From: CAVSMC01 sp963798655
GTDB taxonomy: Bacteria; Pseudomonadota; Gammaproteobacteria; Burkholderiales; Casimicrobiaceae
Assembly: GCA_963798655.1 (NCBI GenBank)
Contig: CAWCUH010000001.1
Span: forward strand, 186,001 to 250,000
Direction: 5' to 3'
DNA: 64,000 bases
Made by a program: the position numbers and the translations under genes. This document shows, one piece after another, positions 50,646 through 60,335 of this stretch (its first letter is position 1; every line of letters starts with the position of its first letter). A model generated the notes under the pieces. It did not search any database. It was not told where the DNA came from and worked only from the letters and a program-made list of their open reading frames with translations.

Positions 50646-53600
50646 ATGTCCGAGCATCTCGGCTATCTGCGGCATCCGACGCTGCACGGCGACGCCATCA
50701 TCTTCGTCAGTGACGACGATCTTTGGCGCGTGTCGACGTCGGGCGGCGTTGCGCGGCGGCTCACAGCGAGCGTTTCGGAGCTGTCGAATCCGTGCCTTTC
50801 CAACGACGGGCGCAGTGTCGCGTTCGTCGGCCGCGACGAGCAGCATCCCGAGGTCTACCTGATGGATGGGGACGGCGGGCCGGCGCGCCGGATGACGTGG
50901 ACCGGGCCGGACGTCATCGTCCGCGGCTGGACGCCGGACAACCGGATCCTGTACGTGACGACGTACGGCCAGCCGTTCTTCCGCAACTACCGCGCGTTCA
51001 CGCTCGACCCGGGCGGCGGGTTGCCCGACGTGCTCGCGCTCGGGCAGGTCAATCATCTCGCGTTCGGACCGAATGGCGCGAAGGTCATCGGACGCAACAC
51101 CGCCGATCCCGCGCGATGGAAGCGCTACCGCGGCGGAACCGCGGGGCACCTGTGGATCGATGCAAGCGGCAGCGGCCAGTTCCGCCGGATGAGCGAGCTC
51201 GAAGGCAATATCACGAGCCCGATGTGGATCGGCGGCCGCGTGTACTTCCTGTCCGACGCGCAGGGCGTGTCGAACCTCTACTCGTGCGTGCCGAGCGGAT
51301 CGGACATTCGCCGCCACACCGATCACGATGACTATTACGCGCGGCATGCGCAGAGCGACGGCAGGCGCGTCGCGTATCAATGCGGCGCGGACCTCTGGCT
51401 GTTCGATCCGGCGACCGACAGGAGCGAGCGGCTCGACATCCGGCTGCCGTCGCATCGAACGCAGCGCGCGCGCAAGTTCGTCGCCGCCGCCGATCATCTG
51501 GAAGGCGTCAGCGCTCATCCGGCGGGCCACAGCGTCGCCGTCGTCGCGCGCGGCAAGCCGTTCGCGTTCGCATTGTGGGAAGGCGGCGTGCGCCAGTACG
51601 GCGACGCCGGCGCAGGACGCTATCGTCATGCGCAGTGGCTCGCCGACGGCTCGACGCTCGTGGCGGTCGGCGATGCGTCCGGCGACGAGCGCGTCGACGT
51701 GCTCGACGCGGCTGGCGGCGCGCGCACGATGCCCTGGGACGTCGGCCGCGTGATCGCGATGCGCTCCGCACCGCGCGGCACGCGGATCGCGATCGCGAAC
51801 CATCGCAACGAAGTGCTGATCGGCGACGTCGCGAGCGGCGATGTTTCGGTGATCGACCATAGCGACGGCGGCCGCACCGAGGACCTCGCGTGGTCGCCCG
51901 ACGGTGCATGGCTCGCGTACACGTTCTGGACGTCGGCGCGACAGACGGCGATCAAGCTGCACGACGTCGGCGCCGGGCGCTCGACGCTCGTCACGCAACC
52001 GGAATTCCACGATTACAGTCCGGCGTTCGATCCGCAGGGCCGCTATCTGTACTTTCTGTCGACGCGCACGTTCGACCCGGTGTACGACGCCGTGCAGTTC
52101 GAGTTGAGCTTCCCGCGCGCGGCGCGGCCGTATCTGATCGCGCTGCAGGCGGGCCAGCGTCCGCCGTTCGAGCCGGCGCCGAAAGGGCTGAAGCGCGACG
52201 ATCCGATGAGCGAGCGCGCGAAGAGCGAGCCCGTGCGCGCAATGCCGGCGATCGACCTCGACGGCATCGTGTCGCGCGTCGCGCCGTTCCCGGTTCCCGA
52301 AAATCGGTTCGGCCAGATCGCCGGCGCGGCCGGTGACAAGGTCGTCTGGACGGTATTGCCGATCGCGGGTGCGCACGGCCGTGGCGGACACAAGGATTCG
52401 CCAGGACGACTCGAGATCTTCGACTTCGAGACGCTTCGTGCCGAAACGCTGATGGACAAGGCCGACGCGTTCACGATGGCCGGCGATCACACGACGCTGA
52501 TCGTGCGCGAAGGCAAGCGGCTGCGCGCGATCGCAGCGCAGCGTGCGCCGCAACGCGACAGCGATCCCGAATCGTCGACGGACAAGCCGTCGCGCAAGAG
52601 CGGCTGGCTCGATCTCGAGCGGATCCGTCTTTCCGTCGAGCCGCGCAACGAATGGCGGCAGATGCTGCGCGAAGTGTGGCGGCTGCAGCGCGACCAGTTC
52701 TGGGTGCCGAACATGTCCGGCGTCGACTGGGACGCCGTCTATCGGCACTACGAGCCGCTGCTCGCGCGCGTGTCGACGCGCGCCGAGCTCTCCGACCTGA
52801 TCTGGGAGATGCAGGGCGAGCTCGGCACGTCGCACGCCTACGAGATGGGCGGCGACCATCGCAAGCCGCCGCAGATCGCGCTCGGCTATCTCGCGGCCGA
52901 AGTGTGCTTGCGCGACGATGGCAGCTACGAGATCACGCGCATCGTCGAGGGCGATCCGTGGGACGCCGGCGCGGACTCGCCGTTGCGCGCCGTCGGCGTC
53001 GAGGCGAAACCCGGCGAGCGGATCGTCGCGATCAACGGGCAGCGCACGTCGCGCGAGCGCCCGCCGCAGGCGCTGCTCGTCCATCAGGCGGGCACCAAGG
53101 TCGAGATCGCGCTCGCCGCCGCCGACGGCGCGACCCGCAGCGTCGTCGTGACGACGCTCGCCGACGAAGTGCCGGCGCGCTATCGCGAATGGGTCGAGCG
53201 CAATCGCGCGTGGGTGCACGAGCGCTCCAGGGGCCGCGTCGGCTACTTTCACCTGCCGGACATGATGTCGGCGGGCTTCGCCGAGTTCCATCGCTACTTC
53301 CAGGTCGAGTGCGATCGCGACGCGCTGATCGTCGACGTCCGCTACAACCGCGGAGGGCATGTGTCGCAACTGCTGCTCGAGAAGGTTGCGCGCAAGCGGA
53401 TCGGCTACAACCTGTCGCGCTGGATGCAGCCGTCGTCGTACCCGGATGAAGCGGCGGCCGGACCCATCGTCGCGCTCACCAACGAGCACGCGGGGTCCGA
53501 CGGCGACATCTTCTCGCACGGCTTCAAGCTGATGGGCATCGGCCCGCTCGTCGGCAAGCGGACGTGGGGTGGCGTGATCGGCATCTGGCCGCGGCACAAG

Positions 53601-53855
53601 CTCGTCGACGGCACCGAGACGACGCAGCCGGAGTTCTCGTTCTGGTTCCGCGACGTCGGCTGGGGCGTCGAGAACTACGGCACCGATCCGACGATCGACG
53701 TCGACAACGCACCGCAGGACGTCGCCGCCGGTCGCGATCGTCAACTCGAGACGGCATTCGACACGGCGATGAAGCTGATCGAAACGGTCGCGGCGAAGCC
53801 CGCGTTCGAGCCGCGTCCAAACCTCGCCCGTTCGAGCCTGCCGCCGCGCCGATAA
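50646..53855 (+). CDS. Tricorn-type protease (S41 family)
   Basis: This 1069-residue protein has N-terminal WD/TolB-like beta-propeller repeats (about residues 1-560). Helical C1, PDZ-like and C2 domains follow. Catalytic residues are Ser951 (NEHAGSDGD) and His730 (GTSHAYEMGG), which matches tricorn protease homologues. It is a cytoplasmic peptidase acting on peptides released by other proteases. There is no signal peptide. A GTG four codons upstream (50634) is an alternative start. Confidence 0.9.
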   Translation: MSEHLGYLRHPTLHGDAIIFVSDDDLWRVSTSGGVARRLTASVSELSNPCLSNDGRSVAFVGRDEQHPEVYLMDGDGGPARRMTWTGPDVIVRGWTPDNRILYVTTYGQPFFRNYRAFTLDPGGGLPDVLALGQVNHLAFGPNGAKVIGRNTADPARWKRYRGGTAGHLWIDASGSGQFRRMSELEGNITSPMWIGGRVYFLSDAQGVSNLYSCVPSGSDIRRHTDHDDYYARHAQSDGRRVAYQCGADLWLFDPATDRSERLDIRLPSHRTQRARKFVAAADHLEGVSAHPAGHSVAVVARGKPFAFALWEGGVRQYGDAGAGRYRHAQWLADGSTLVAVGDASGDERVDVLDAAGGARTMPWDVGRVIAMRSAPRGTRIAIANHRNEVLIGDVASGDVSVIDHSDGGRTEDLAWSPDGAWLAYTFWTSARQTAIKLHDVGAGRSTLVTQPEFHDYSPAFDPQGRYLYFLSTRTFDPVYDAVQFELSFPRAARPYLIALQAGQRPPFEPAPKGLKRDDPMSERAKSEPVRAMPAIDLDGIVSRVAPFPVPENRFGQIAGAAGDKVVWTVLPIAGAHGRGGHKDSPGRLEIFDFETLRAETLMDKADAFTMAGDHTTLIVREGKRLRAIAAQRAPQRDSDPESSTDKPSRKSGWLDLERIRLSVEPRNEWRQMLREVWRLQRDQFWVPNMSGVDWDAVYRHYEPLLARVSTRAELSDLIWEMQGELGTSHAYEMGGDHRKPPQIALGYLAAEVCLRDDGSYEITRIVEGDPWDAGADSPLRAVGVEAKPGERIVAINGQRTSRERPPQALLVHQAGTKVEIALAAADGATRSVVVTTLADEVPARYREWVERNRAWVHERSRGRVGYFHLPDMMSAGFAEFHRYFQVECDRDALIVDVRYNRGGHVSQLLLEKVARKRIGYNLSRWMQPSSYPDEAAAGPIVALTNEHAGSDGDIFSHGFKLMGIGPLVGKRTWGGVIGIWPRHKLVDGTETTQPEFSFWFRDVGWGVENYGTDPTIDVDNAPQDVAAGRDRQLETAFDTAMKLIETVAAKPAFEPRPNLARSSLPPRR

Positions 53856-53995
53856 CCTCGCGCGCGATCGCTCGTAGCCGCCCCGCGCGGCTCGACGCGT
53901 CCCGGGCGGGAACATTGGCGGGTCGCATGCGTTCCAATTTGTCGACGGGCGCCGCGGGTCATTCGCCGTCCGTCCAGACAAACGGAGGAGGGACC

Positions 53996-54283
53996 ATGGC
54001 GAAATATGGAAGCAAGGCGCAATCCAAGGTGAAGAAGGCGATGCACGAGCGCAAGCGCGGCACGCTGAAAAGCGGCAGCTCCGGCAAAAAAGTGAAAAGC
54101 CGCAAGCAGGCGATCGCGATCGGCTTGTCGGAAGCGCGGCGCGAAGGCGGCAAGGTGCCGCGCAAGAAGGCGTCGAAGAAGAGCGGCTCGAGCAGGAAGT
54201 CGTCGTCGAAGAAGAGCTCGCCTTCGCGCAAATCGTCGAAATCCAAATCGTCGAAGTCGAGTTCGTCGAGGTCGAAATCCTAG
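53996..54283 (+). CDS. Small histone-H1-like basic protein (DUF6496-like)
   Basis: This 95-residue protein is preceded by a strong GGAGGAGGG site. Residues 1-58 form a conserved-looking part (MAKYGSKAQSKVKKAMHERK, KQAIAIGLSEARREGGKVP). The rest is a low-complexity Ser/Lys tail (KKSS/KSSKS units). It would be very basic and likely binds nucleic acid. The 3' end of the gene (about 54172-54280) is correspondingly repetitive DNA. Confidence 0.72.
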   Translation: MAKYGSKAQSKVKKAMHERKRGTLKSGSSGKKVKSRKQAIAIGLSEARREGGKVPRKKASKKSGSSRKSSSKKSSPSRKSSKSKSSKSSSSRSKS

Positions 54284-54299
54284 CGACGCAACGGAGCGA

Positions 54300-55193
54300 T
54301 CAGCGCAGCCTGAAGCGCAGCGTCGCGGCGTCGCCCGCGGTCGTGCTCTCGCCGAGGCCGATCAGGCCGCGGCCGAGCAGAAGGGTCTGCTCGCGCAGCA
54401 GATGCACTTCCGGCTTGCCGCCGAAGCGCACGTACGTGCCGTTCGCCGACTCGTCGATCAGGACGAAGTTGCCGTTCTGCAGCACGATCCGTGCGTGCCA
54501 GCGCGACACCGCGCGCGTCGTGACGACGACGTCGTTGCCGGGGTCGCGACCAAGGCGCACGATCTTGCGCGCCTCGTCGAGCTGCACGTCATGGCCGTTG
54601 AGGCTCAGCACCAATGCGCATTCGACGTCGGGCGTCGCGGCGGGCCGGCTGTCGATCACCATCGTGAGCGTCGCCTCGGTGTTCCACAGCACCTCGCAGA
54701 TCGGGACGCTGGCGGTGACGCCGCGCAGATCCATCGGATGGAGCGCACGGCAGCCCGCGCGGATCGCCGGCGTCAGCAGGTCGACGGTCGCCTGCGTTGT
54801 CAGCACCTGGCCGGGCTGCGCGATGTCGGCGATGCGCGACGCGACGTTCACCGTGTCGCCGAACACGTCGCCGCCAACCTCGAGCACCGGTCCGGCGGCT
54901 ACACCGACGCGGATTGCCGGCAGCGCCCGATCGGCGACGCGCAGGTTGCCCATCCCTGTCTGCATCTGGCTCGCGGCGCTGATCGCGCCGTCGGCGTCGT
55001 CGAACACGCAGAGCAGCTCGTCGCCGATGAACTTCACGACGCGGCCGCCGAACTCGATTGCGATGGAGCGCAGGCAGTCGAGACAGTTGGCGATAACCCG
55101 ATGCGCGTCATGGTCGCCCAGCGCCTCGTAGAGCGCCGTGCTGCCGCTCACGTCGGCGAAGACGACGGCGAGCACGCGTTCGCCTGGCTGCAT
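54300..55193 (-). CDS. Class III adenylate/guanylate cyclase with C-terminal FHA domain
   Basis: This 297-residue protein has a cyclase domain at about residues 5-165, with metal ligands D14 (VVFADVSGSTALYEAL) and D58 (FIGDELLCVF) and a GDTVNVASRI motif. A short linker and an FHA domain follow (RLGRDPGNDVVVTTRAVSRWHARI, ESANGTYV). It may couple phosphothreonine signals to cyclic nucleotide output. No membrane segment. The substrate (ATP or GTP) is not certain. Confidence 0.87.
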   Translation of the reverse strand: MQPGERVLAVVFADVSGSTALYEALGDHDAHRVIANCLDCLRSIAIEFGGRVVKFIGDELLCVFDDADGAISAASQMQTGMGNLRVADRALPAIRVGVAAGPVLEVGGDVFGDTVNVASRIADIAQPGQVLTTQATVDLLTPAIRAGCRALHPMDLRGVTASVPICEVLWNTEATLTMVIDSRPAATPDVECALVLSLNGHDVQLDEARKIVRLGRDPGNDVVVTTRAVSRWHARIVLQNGNFVLIDESANGTYVRFGGKPEVHLLREQTLLLGRGLIGLGESTTAGDAATLRFRLR

Positions 55194-55311
55194 GCGAAGT
55201 TGGATGGACGGTTCGCCGGGTGCGTTCGCGGGGCGCGAATATTCGCATCATAATCGCAGCTCGCCGCGCGCAGCCCGCGCAGCGGCTCATTTTTCAACGG
55301 AGCGAGGGCGC

Positions 55312-56394
55312 ATGGCCTCGAAGAACCTTCGTGTCGGTGTGATCGGCGTCGGTTTCGGCGCGCAGGTCTACGTTCCCGCATTCCGCTCCGAAGGCTGGGA
55401 CGTCGCGGCGCTTTGCAGCCGCAATCGCGACAAGGCGGCGAAGGCGGCCGCCGGCGCAGGCGTGCGCGACGTGTGCACCGATCCGATGGAGCTGATCGCG
55501 CGCGGCGATATCGATGCGATCGCGATCGCGACGCCGCCGCGCGCGCATCGCGATCTCGCGATCGCCGCGCTGCGCGCCGGCAAGCACGTGCTGTGCGAGA
55601 AGCCGTTCGCGATGAATGCCGCCGAGGCGGCCGAGATGCGGGACGTCGCCGACGCGACGAAGCTCACGGCGATGGTCGGCCACGAGTTCCGCCATGCGCC
55701 GCAGCGCGCGTACGTCAAGGAGCTGCTGAACCTGGGCTTCGTCGGGCAGCCGCAGCTTTGCACGATCGAGCTCTTCCTCGACCGCTACGTGACGGCCGAG
55801 CCGCGGCCGCTCACCTGGCTCGCGTACGAGTCGGAAGGCGGCGGCCTGCTCGGCGCGCTCGGCTCGCACTACATCGACGGCTTGCGCCACTGGTTCGGCG
55901 ACGTGGCGACGGCGAGCGGGCGGCTCGCCGTGCTTCGGCCCGACCTGAAGGACCCGGCGAGCGGCGCGATCGTCAAGGCCGGGGCCGACGACACGTTCTT
56001 CTTCACGCTCGAGTTCGCGAGCGGCGTCGTCGCGACGATGAGCGCGTCGTTCGCCGCGACGCCGGCGCGCGGTGCGAAGATCGTCGTCATGGGCGAGCGC
56101 GGCACGCTGATCGCCGAGCAGCCGGGGCCCAATCCGATGGAGAACGGCATCGTCGTTGCGAGCCGCGACGGCAAGCCGCTGCAGGCGCTGCCGACACCGG
56201 CGCGCTACACGCCGTTGTTCGACGATCGCGATCCTCGTCTCGCCGCGTTCCGCATGCTGGTGCGAGAGTTCGCGAGCGGCATCGAGCAGCACGCTTCGCC
56301 GGCGCCGAACTTCACCGACGGCTGGCGTTGCCAGCAGGTGCTCGACGCGGTTCGCGCGTCGTCGCGCTCCGGCTGCGCGGTCAGCCTCGGCTGA
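55312..56394 (+). CDS. Gfo/Idh/MocA-family oxidoreductase
   Basis: This 360-residue protein has an N-terminal Rossmann domain (GVIGVGFGAQVYVPAF), the family's catalytic CEKPFA and a C-terminal alpha/beta domain (GLLGALGSHYIDGLRHWFG). It oxidises or reduces sugars or cyclitols with NAD(P). ATG 55312 is selected by alignment. It lies 14 bp ahead of the DUF5996 gene, likely one transcript. Confidence 0.88.
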   Translation: MASKNLRVGVIGVGFGAQVYVPAFRSEGWDVAALCSRNRDKAAKAAAGAGVRDVCTDPMELIARGDIDAIAIATPPRAHRDLAIAALRAGKHVLCEKPFAMNAAEAAEMRDVADATKLTAMVGHEFRHAPQRAYVKELLNLGFVGQPQLCTIELFLDRYVTAEPRPLTWLAYESEGGGLLGALGSHYIDGLRHWFGDVATASGRLAVLRPDLKDPASGAIVKAGADDTFFFTLEFASGVVATMSASFAATPARGAKIVVMGERGTLIAEQPGPNPMENGIVVASRDGKPLQALPTPARYTPLFDDRDPRLAAFRMLVREFASGIEQHASPAPNFTDGWRCQQVLDAVRASSRSGCAVSLG

Positions 56395-56408
56395 GCGCGG
56401 GCGCCGCG

Positions 56409-57344
56409 ATGGCGACGTCGCGCTGGCCGGAGTTGCCGTACGCGGCGTGGCAGCCGACGTACGAGACGCTGCACATGTGGGTGCAGATCGTCGGCAAGAT
56501 TCGCCTCGAGCTGATGCCGTGGCTCAATCACACGTGGCAGGTGACGCTGTATCCGACGGCACGCGGCCTCACGACCGCGCGCATGCCGCACGGCGGGCGC
56601 TCGCTCGAGATCGAGTTCGACTTCGTCCGCCACGCGCTTGCGCTGCGCACGAGCGACGGCGGCGAGCGATCGATCGCGCTGCAGCCGATGACGGTTGCGC
56701 AGTTCTACGCATCGGTAATGGAGGCACTCGGGTCGCTCGGAATGCCGGCCGCGATCTATCGCAAGCCGGTGGAGGTCGACACGCAGCTGGCGTTCGACGA
56801 GGACTTCGAGCACGGCGCGTACGACACCGAGTCGGTGCTCCGCTGCTGGACGATCCTGTGCACGACGGCTGACGTGCTCACCCGCTTTCGCGCGCGCTTC
56901 TACGGCAAGGCGAGCCCCGTGCACTTCTTCTGGGGGAGCTTCGATCTCGCCGTGACGCGCTTCTCAGGTCGCGTGGCGCCGCCGCATCCCGGCGGCGTGC
57001 CGCATCTTCCCGATCGCGTCGCGCGCGATGCGTATTCGCACGAAGTGAGCAGCGCCGGATTCTGGCCGGGCGGCGCCGTCGCGCCGTATCCGCTCTTTTA
57101 CAGCTACGCGTATCCGGAGCCCGCAGGATTCGGCGCCGCGCGCCTGCAGCCGGGCACGGCGCGCTACGACACGACGCTGCGCGAATTCGTGCTGCCGTAC
57201 GACGATGTCCGGCGCGCCGACGATCCCGACCGGACGCTGCTCGCGTTCCTGCAGTCGACCTACGACGCCGCCGCCGATCTCGGCCGCTGGGATCGCGCGG
57301 CGCTCGACGTGCCCGCCGAGACGCTGCGCGCCGTGCGCGCATGA
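56409..57344 (+). CDS. DUF5996-family protein
   Basis: This 311-residue soluble protein has the family pattern WPELPYAAWQPTYETLHMW, HPGGVPHLPDRVARDAYSHEV and FYSYAYPEPAGF. It is full length with no signal peptide. Function unknown. Coupled to the Gfo/Idh gene upstream and convergent with the AlaX-type gene. Confidence 0.78.
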   Translation: MATSRWPELPYAAWQPTYETLHMWVQIVGKIRLELMPWLNHTWQVTLYPTARGLTTARMPHGGRSLEIEFDFVRHALALRTSDGGERSIALQPMTVAQFYASVMEALGSLGMPAAIYRKPVEVDTQLAFDEDFEHGAYDTESVLRCWTILCTTADVLTRFRARFYGKASPVHFFWGSFDLAVTRFSGRVAPPHPGGVPHLPDRVARDAYSHEVSSAGFWPGGAVAPYPLFYSYAYPEPAGFGAARLQPGTARYDTTLREFVLPYDDVRRADDPDRTLLAFLQSTYDAAADLGRWDRAALDVPAETLRAVRA

Positions 57345-57355
57345 CGCGCAACGTC

Positions 57356-58066
57356 TCACGCGAGCGCGATCTCGACGCGCCGGTTGCGCCTGCCCTCGCT
57401 GCGGATCCTTAGCACGCGGATGGCGCCGATCTCGCCGATGTTGCGCACGTGCGTGCCGCCGCAAGGCTGCAGGTCGATGCCGGGAATGCGCAGCAGCCGC
57501 ACGCGACCGCCGCCGCGCGGCGGTTGCACGCTCATCGTCTTCACGAGCTCGGGCCGCGCGTCGAGCTCGTCGTCGGTGATCCACACGGTCTCGGTGGCGA
57601 CCGCGCGCGCGATCAGCGCGTTCGTCTCTCGCTCGATGCGCTGCGCGTCGAGCAGGCTCATGTCGATGTCGAAGTCGAGCCGCGCCTTCTGCGGCGCGAT
57701 GTTGCCCCCGGTGACCGGCGCCACGACGACGCACGACATCACATGCAGCGCCGTGTGCAGGCGCATCATCGCGTAGCGGCGCGGCCAGTCGATCTCGAGT
57801 GCGACGCTCTCTCCGGGCTCGAGTCGGGCCGCGGCCGGCGCCGGCAGGTGGAGGATCGCGTCGAGCGCGTCGCCCTTGCGCGTGTCCGCGATCGCGATGC
57901 GCTCGCCGCTCGCGCGCACCAGCGTGCCCGCGTCGCCCTGCTGACCGCCGCCCAGCGGATAGAAGATCGTGCGATCGAGTTCGATGCCATGATCGTGCAC
58001 GGCTACGACGCGCGCATCGGCGATGGCGAGATAAGCGTCGTCGCGAAACAACAGTTGCGTTGCCAT
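57356..58066 (-). CDS. AlaX-type alanyl-tRNA editing protein
   Basis: This 236-residue stand-alone editing domain has zinc ligands H104 and H108 (HTALH) and C202...H206 (CGGTH). These hydrolyse Ser- or Gly-mischarged tRNA-Ala. An N-terminal glycine loop (FYPLGGGQQGD) is also typical. The open frame upstream of ATG 58066 is not conserved-looking. Confidence 0.88.
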   Translation of the reverse strand: MATQLLFRDDAYLAIADARVVAVHDHGIELDRTIFYPLGGGQQGDAGTLVRASGERIAIADTRKGDALDAILHLPAPAAARLEPGESVALEIDWPRRYAMMRLHTALHVMSCVVVAPVTGGNIAPQKARLDFDIDMSLLDAQRIERETNALIARAVATETVWITDDELDARPELVKTMSVQPPRGGGRVRLLRIPGIDLQPCGGTHVRNIGEIGAIRVLRIRSEGRRNRRVEIALA

Positions 58067-58237
58067 TGTTGAAAAAAGGTGAACGGGCGGACCGGAATGC
58101 GATTTTATCCGCCGGCCGCTGTCACAGTTGGAAACGATTCGCCGGCAAGTCGTGACAACGGGCGCGTGCGGCCGGCCGTTAGTGTCCGAAGGGCAATGAG
58201 CCGGTTCGACAGGATCGGCACAACGACGGAGGGACGT

Positions 58238-59035
58238 ATGCGGAGAGTGCTCACAATGCTGCTGGCCGTCGCTGGCTTCGCCATCGCGGGCCAGGCGGCC
58301 GCGCAGATCACGCTGTACGAGCGCGAGGGCTTCCACGGCCGCGCGATGACGGCGACGCGCGACGTATGGAATCTCGACGGCACCGGGTTCAACGACCGCG
58401 TCTCGTCGATCATCGTCAACCGCGGTCGCTGGGAAGTCTGCGAGCACGCGCGCTTCGAGGGCCGCTGCGTCGTGCTGCGACCGGGCAACTACGCCTCGCT
58501 GCGCGACATCGGGCTCGAAAACCAGATCTCATCGGTGCGGCCGGCGGGGCGCGGCGGGCCCGCCGTGTACGACGCCCCGCCACTGCCGGCGCCCGCGCCC
58601 GTCTATCAGTGGCGACAGCGGCCGGGCGAGCGGCTGCACGAGGTCCCGGTCGAGTCCGTGCACGCGGTCGTCGGGCCGGCCGAGCAGCGCTGCTGGGTCG
58701 AACGGCAGCAGGTGCCGTCGGGCGGACAGCCGAACGTACCGGGTGCGGTGGTCGGCGGACTGATCGGCGGCATCCTCGGTCATCAGATCGGCTCGGGCCG
58801 CGGCAACACGGCAGCGACGATCGCGGGCGCCGTCGGAGGTGCGGCGATCGGCGCCAACGTCCCGGGGGGGCCTGCCTACGGCCGTGACGTGCAGCGCTGC
58901 GCGAGCGCGCCGCCCGGACCGCCCGATTATTGGGACGTGACGTACAACTTCCGCGGCACCTGGCACCACGTGCAGATGAGCGCGGCGCCCGGCCGGACGA
59001 TCTGGGTGAACGATCGCGGCGAGCCGCGCGGCTGA
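58238..59035 (+). CDS. Exported beta/gamma-crystallin plus glycine-zipper protein
   Basis: This 265-residue protein has a signal peptide (AGFAIAGQAAAQ). A crystallin Greek-key domain follows (ITLYEREGFHGRAMTATRDV, FEGRCVVLRPGNYASLRDIG). A Pro-rich linker leads to a glycine-zipper 2TM-type segment (GAVVGGLIGGILGHQIGSGRG, GGAAIGANVPGG) and a C-terminal YNFRGTWHHVQMS motif. It is likely an envelope protein that may respond to stress or bind calcium. GGAGGGA precedes the ATG. Confidence 0.83.
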   Translation: MRRVLTMLLAVAGFAIAGQAAAQITLYEREGFHGRAMTATRDVWNLDGTGFNDRVSSIIVNRGRWEVCEHARFEGRCVVLRPGNYASLRDIGLENQISSVRPAGRGGPAVYDAPPLPAPAPVYQWRQRPGERLHEVPVESVHAVVGPAEQRCWVERQQVPSGGQPNVPGAVVGGLIGGILGHQIGSGRGNTAATIAGAVGGAAIGANVPGGPAYGRDVQRCASAPPGPPDYWDVTYNFRGTWHHVQMSAAPGRTIWVNDRGEPRG

Positions 59036-59060
59036 CCGGCAGATCGCACGCGTGACACGA

Positions 59061-59083
59061 AGCGGCCCGCGCGACGGGCCGCT
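59061..59083. terminator. Hairpin between convergent genes
   Basis: AGCGGCCCG and CGGGCCGCT form a perfect 9-bp stem with a CGCGA loop, between the crystallin-like gene (stop 59035) and the small minus-strand gene (stop 59103). There is no U-tract on either side. Confidence 0.45.
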
Positions 59084-59102
59084 GCGCCTGTTGGCGAGGT
59101 CG

Positions 59103-59234
59103 CTACAGCGTGCTCGCGAGCCCGGCGTCGCGCTGCCGGTCGTCCGACGACGCGACGTACATCAGCGCCATGACGAGCACACCCGCGTACCCGCCGCCGA
59201 CGAACGCTGCAGCCAGCCACCAGGCCGAAACCAT
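59103..59234 (-). CDS. Single-helix small membrane protein
   Basis: This 43-residue protein is MVSAWWLAAAFVGGGYAG followed by VLVMALMYVAS and a polar tail (DDRQRDAGLASTL). It is one transmembrane helix with an Arg/Asp-rich cytoplasmic tail. A GGAGCGCG region lies upstream on the minus strand. It resembles the short single-helix proteins found in many proteobacteria. The stretch 59235-59490 after it shows nothing clear. Confidence 0.55.
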   Translation of the reverse strand: MVSAWWLAAAFVGGGYAGVLVMALMYVASSDDRQRDAGLASTL

Positions 59235-59490
59235 GTTCGCGCTCCTTGCAAGGGGGCGTCCATCGCCGCCGCACCAAGGCCAGAAGGTATTGCCATCCGA
59301 GCATCGCTCGATTGCGCTGCGTCAAATGCGCGCGGGAATCTGCGTCGCTGCGGCATCGATCTCGGATGGCCCCGAGGACCGTGGTCCGCCGCTGCCCGTT
59401 GCGCAGGGAGCCTGGCTGCGCGACAACGGCGTGCTATGGCGCCCGGGCGCACGCCGGTCCGTATCGGCGTCGATCAGCCGGGCGCCGACA

Positions 59491-60246
59491 TCATCGGGTC
59501 GGTGCCGCCGCGGCGTACCCGTCGGCGATCTCGCGCTCGATCACCTCGTAGAGCGGCCGCACCACGAAGTTCAGGTCACGCACGACGCCGTCGACCGATA
59601 GCATCGAAGGCACGCGCGCGCCGCGATGCTCGACGGCGCCGCCGATGCGGCGGACGTCGACGCCCAGCCGTCGCAGATGGCTCGCGAGCCTCGCCTCGGT
59701 CAGCATGAATAACGTCTCGATGCCGTGCCGGCGCGCCTGCGCGATCAACGCGAGATACAGGCCGACCGGAATGTACGGGAAGCGCGGCTGCGTCGCGCTG
59801 CCGAAGTCGCGGGCGGTGATCTTCGCCGGCACGCTCGCCTCGCCACGACGGCGTCGATACGCGCCGACGACCGCGAGCCGGGACACCTCCGCGATGCGGC
59901 GCCGGTCCATCCGCGCCGGGTCGACGACGCGCCGGTCGAGCGTGCGCTCGCAGATGCGCTCGAACGGCAAGGGCTCCGCGGGATCGCCGCGTGCCGTGAA
60001 GATCAACCGGATGCAGCCGACGTAGTCATCGCCGCCGGCGGTGCGCAGCAGCGCGTGCGTCGCGTGGCTGTCGTACGCGTCCGTCTCGAGACCGTCGGCG
60101 CGAATCGGCTCGAAGCCCAGATCGCGACAGTACACGTCGTGTCGAATGCGGTACGCGGTGCGCTTGAGGGCGTCGTTGACCGCCGGCACGGCGGTGAAGT
60201 AGCGGCTGAAGCCGACACCGATGTTCAGGAACGTGGGTAATGCCAT
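59491..60246 (-). CDS. PEP-CTERM/exosortase-associated acyltransferase-like protein
   Basis: This 251-residue GNAT-fold protein is similar to autoinducer-synthase-like acyltransferases annotated with exosortase systems: RIRHDVYCRDLGFE near the N-terminus, AEVSRLAVVGAYRRR, then PVGLYLALIAQARRHGIE. It may transfer an acyl group to an unknown acceptor. No exosortase or PEP-CTERM substrate gene is in the window. Start ATG 60246. Confidence 0.78.
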   Translation of the reverse strand: MALPTFLNIGVGFSRYFTAVPAVNDALKRTAYRIRHDVYCRDLGFEPIRADGLETDAYDSHATHALLRTAGGDDYVGCIRLIFTARGDPAEPLPFERICERTLDRRVVDPARMDRRRIAEVSRLAVVGAYRRRRGEASVPAKITARDFGSATQPRFPYIPVGLYLALIAQARRHGIETLFMLTEARLASHLRRLGVDVRRIGGAVEHRGARVPSMLSVDGVVRDLNFVVRPLYEVIEREIADGYAAAAPTR

Positions 60247-60335
60247 GAACAGGCAAACGCGACGTCACCGTCAAAAGCTCGCACAAAGCATACACGCATC
60301 GCCAACGTTTCCCTCATCGCGGCGCGAGAAACGCG

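Noticed and set aside
50553..53981. Very long minus-strand open frame (1142 codons) antisense to the tricorn-type protease
   Set aside because: It is a GC-rich shadow: Arg/Ala/Asp-rich, with no domains, while the plus-strand frame has clear protease motifs.
54172..54280. Possible tandem repeat or CRISPR-like array
   Set aside because: The tcg/aag-rich repetition is simply the coding sequence of the Ser/Lys tail. There are no regular spacers.
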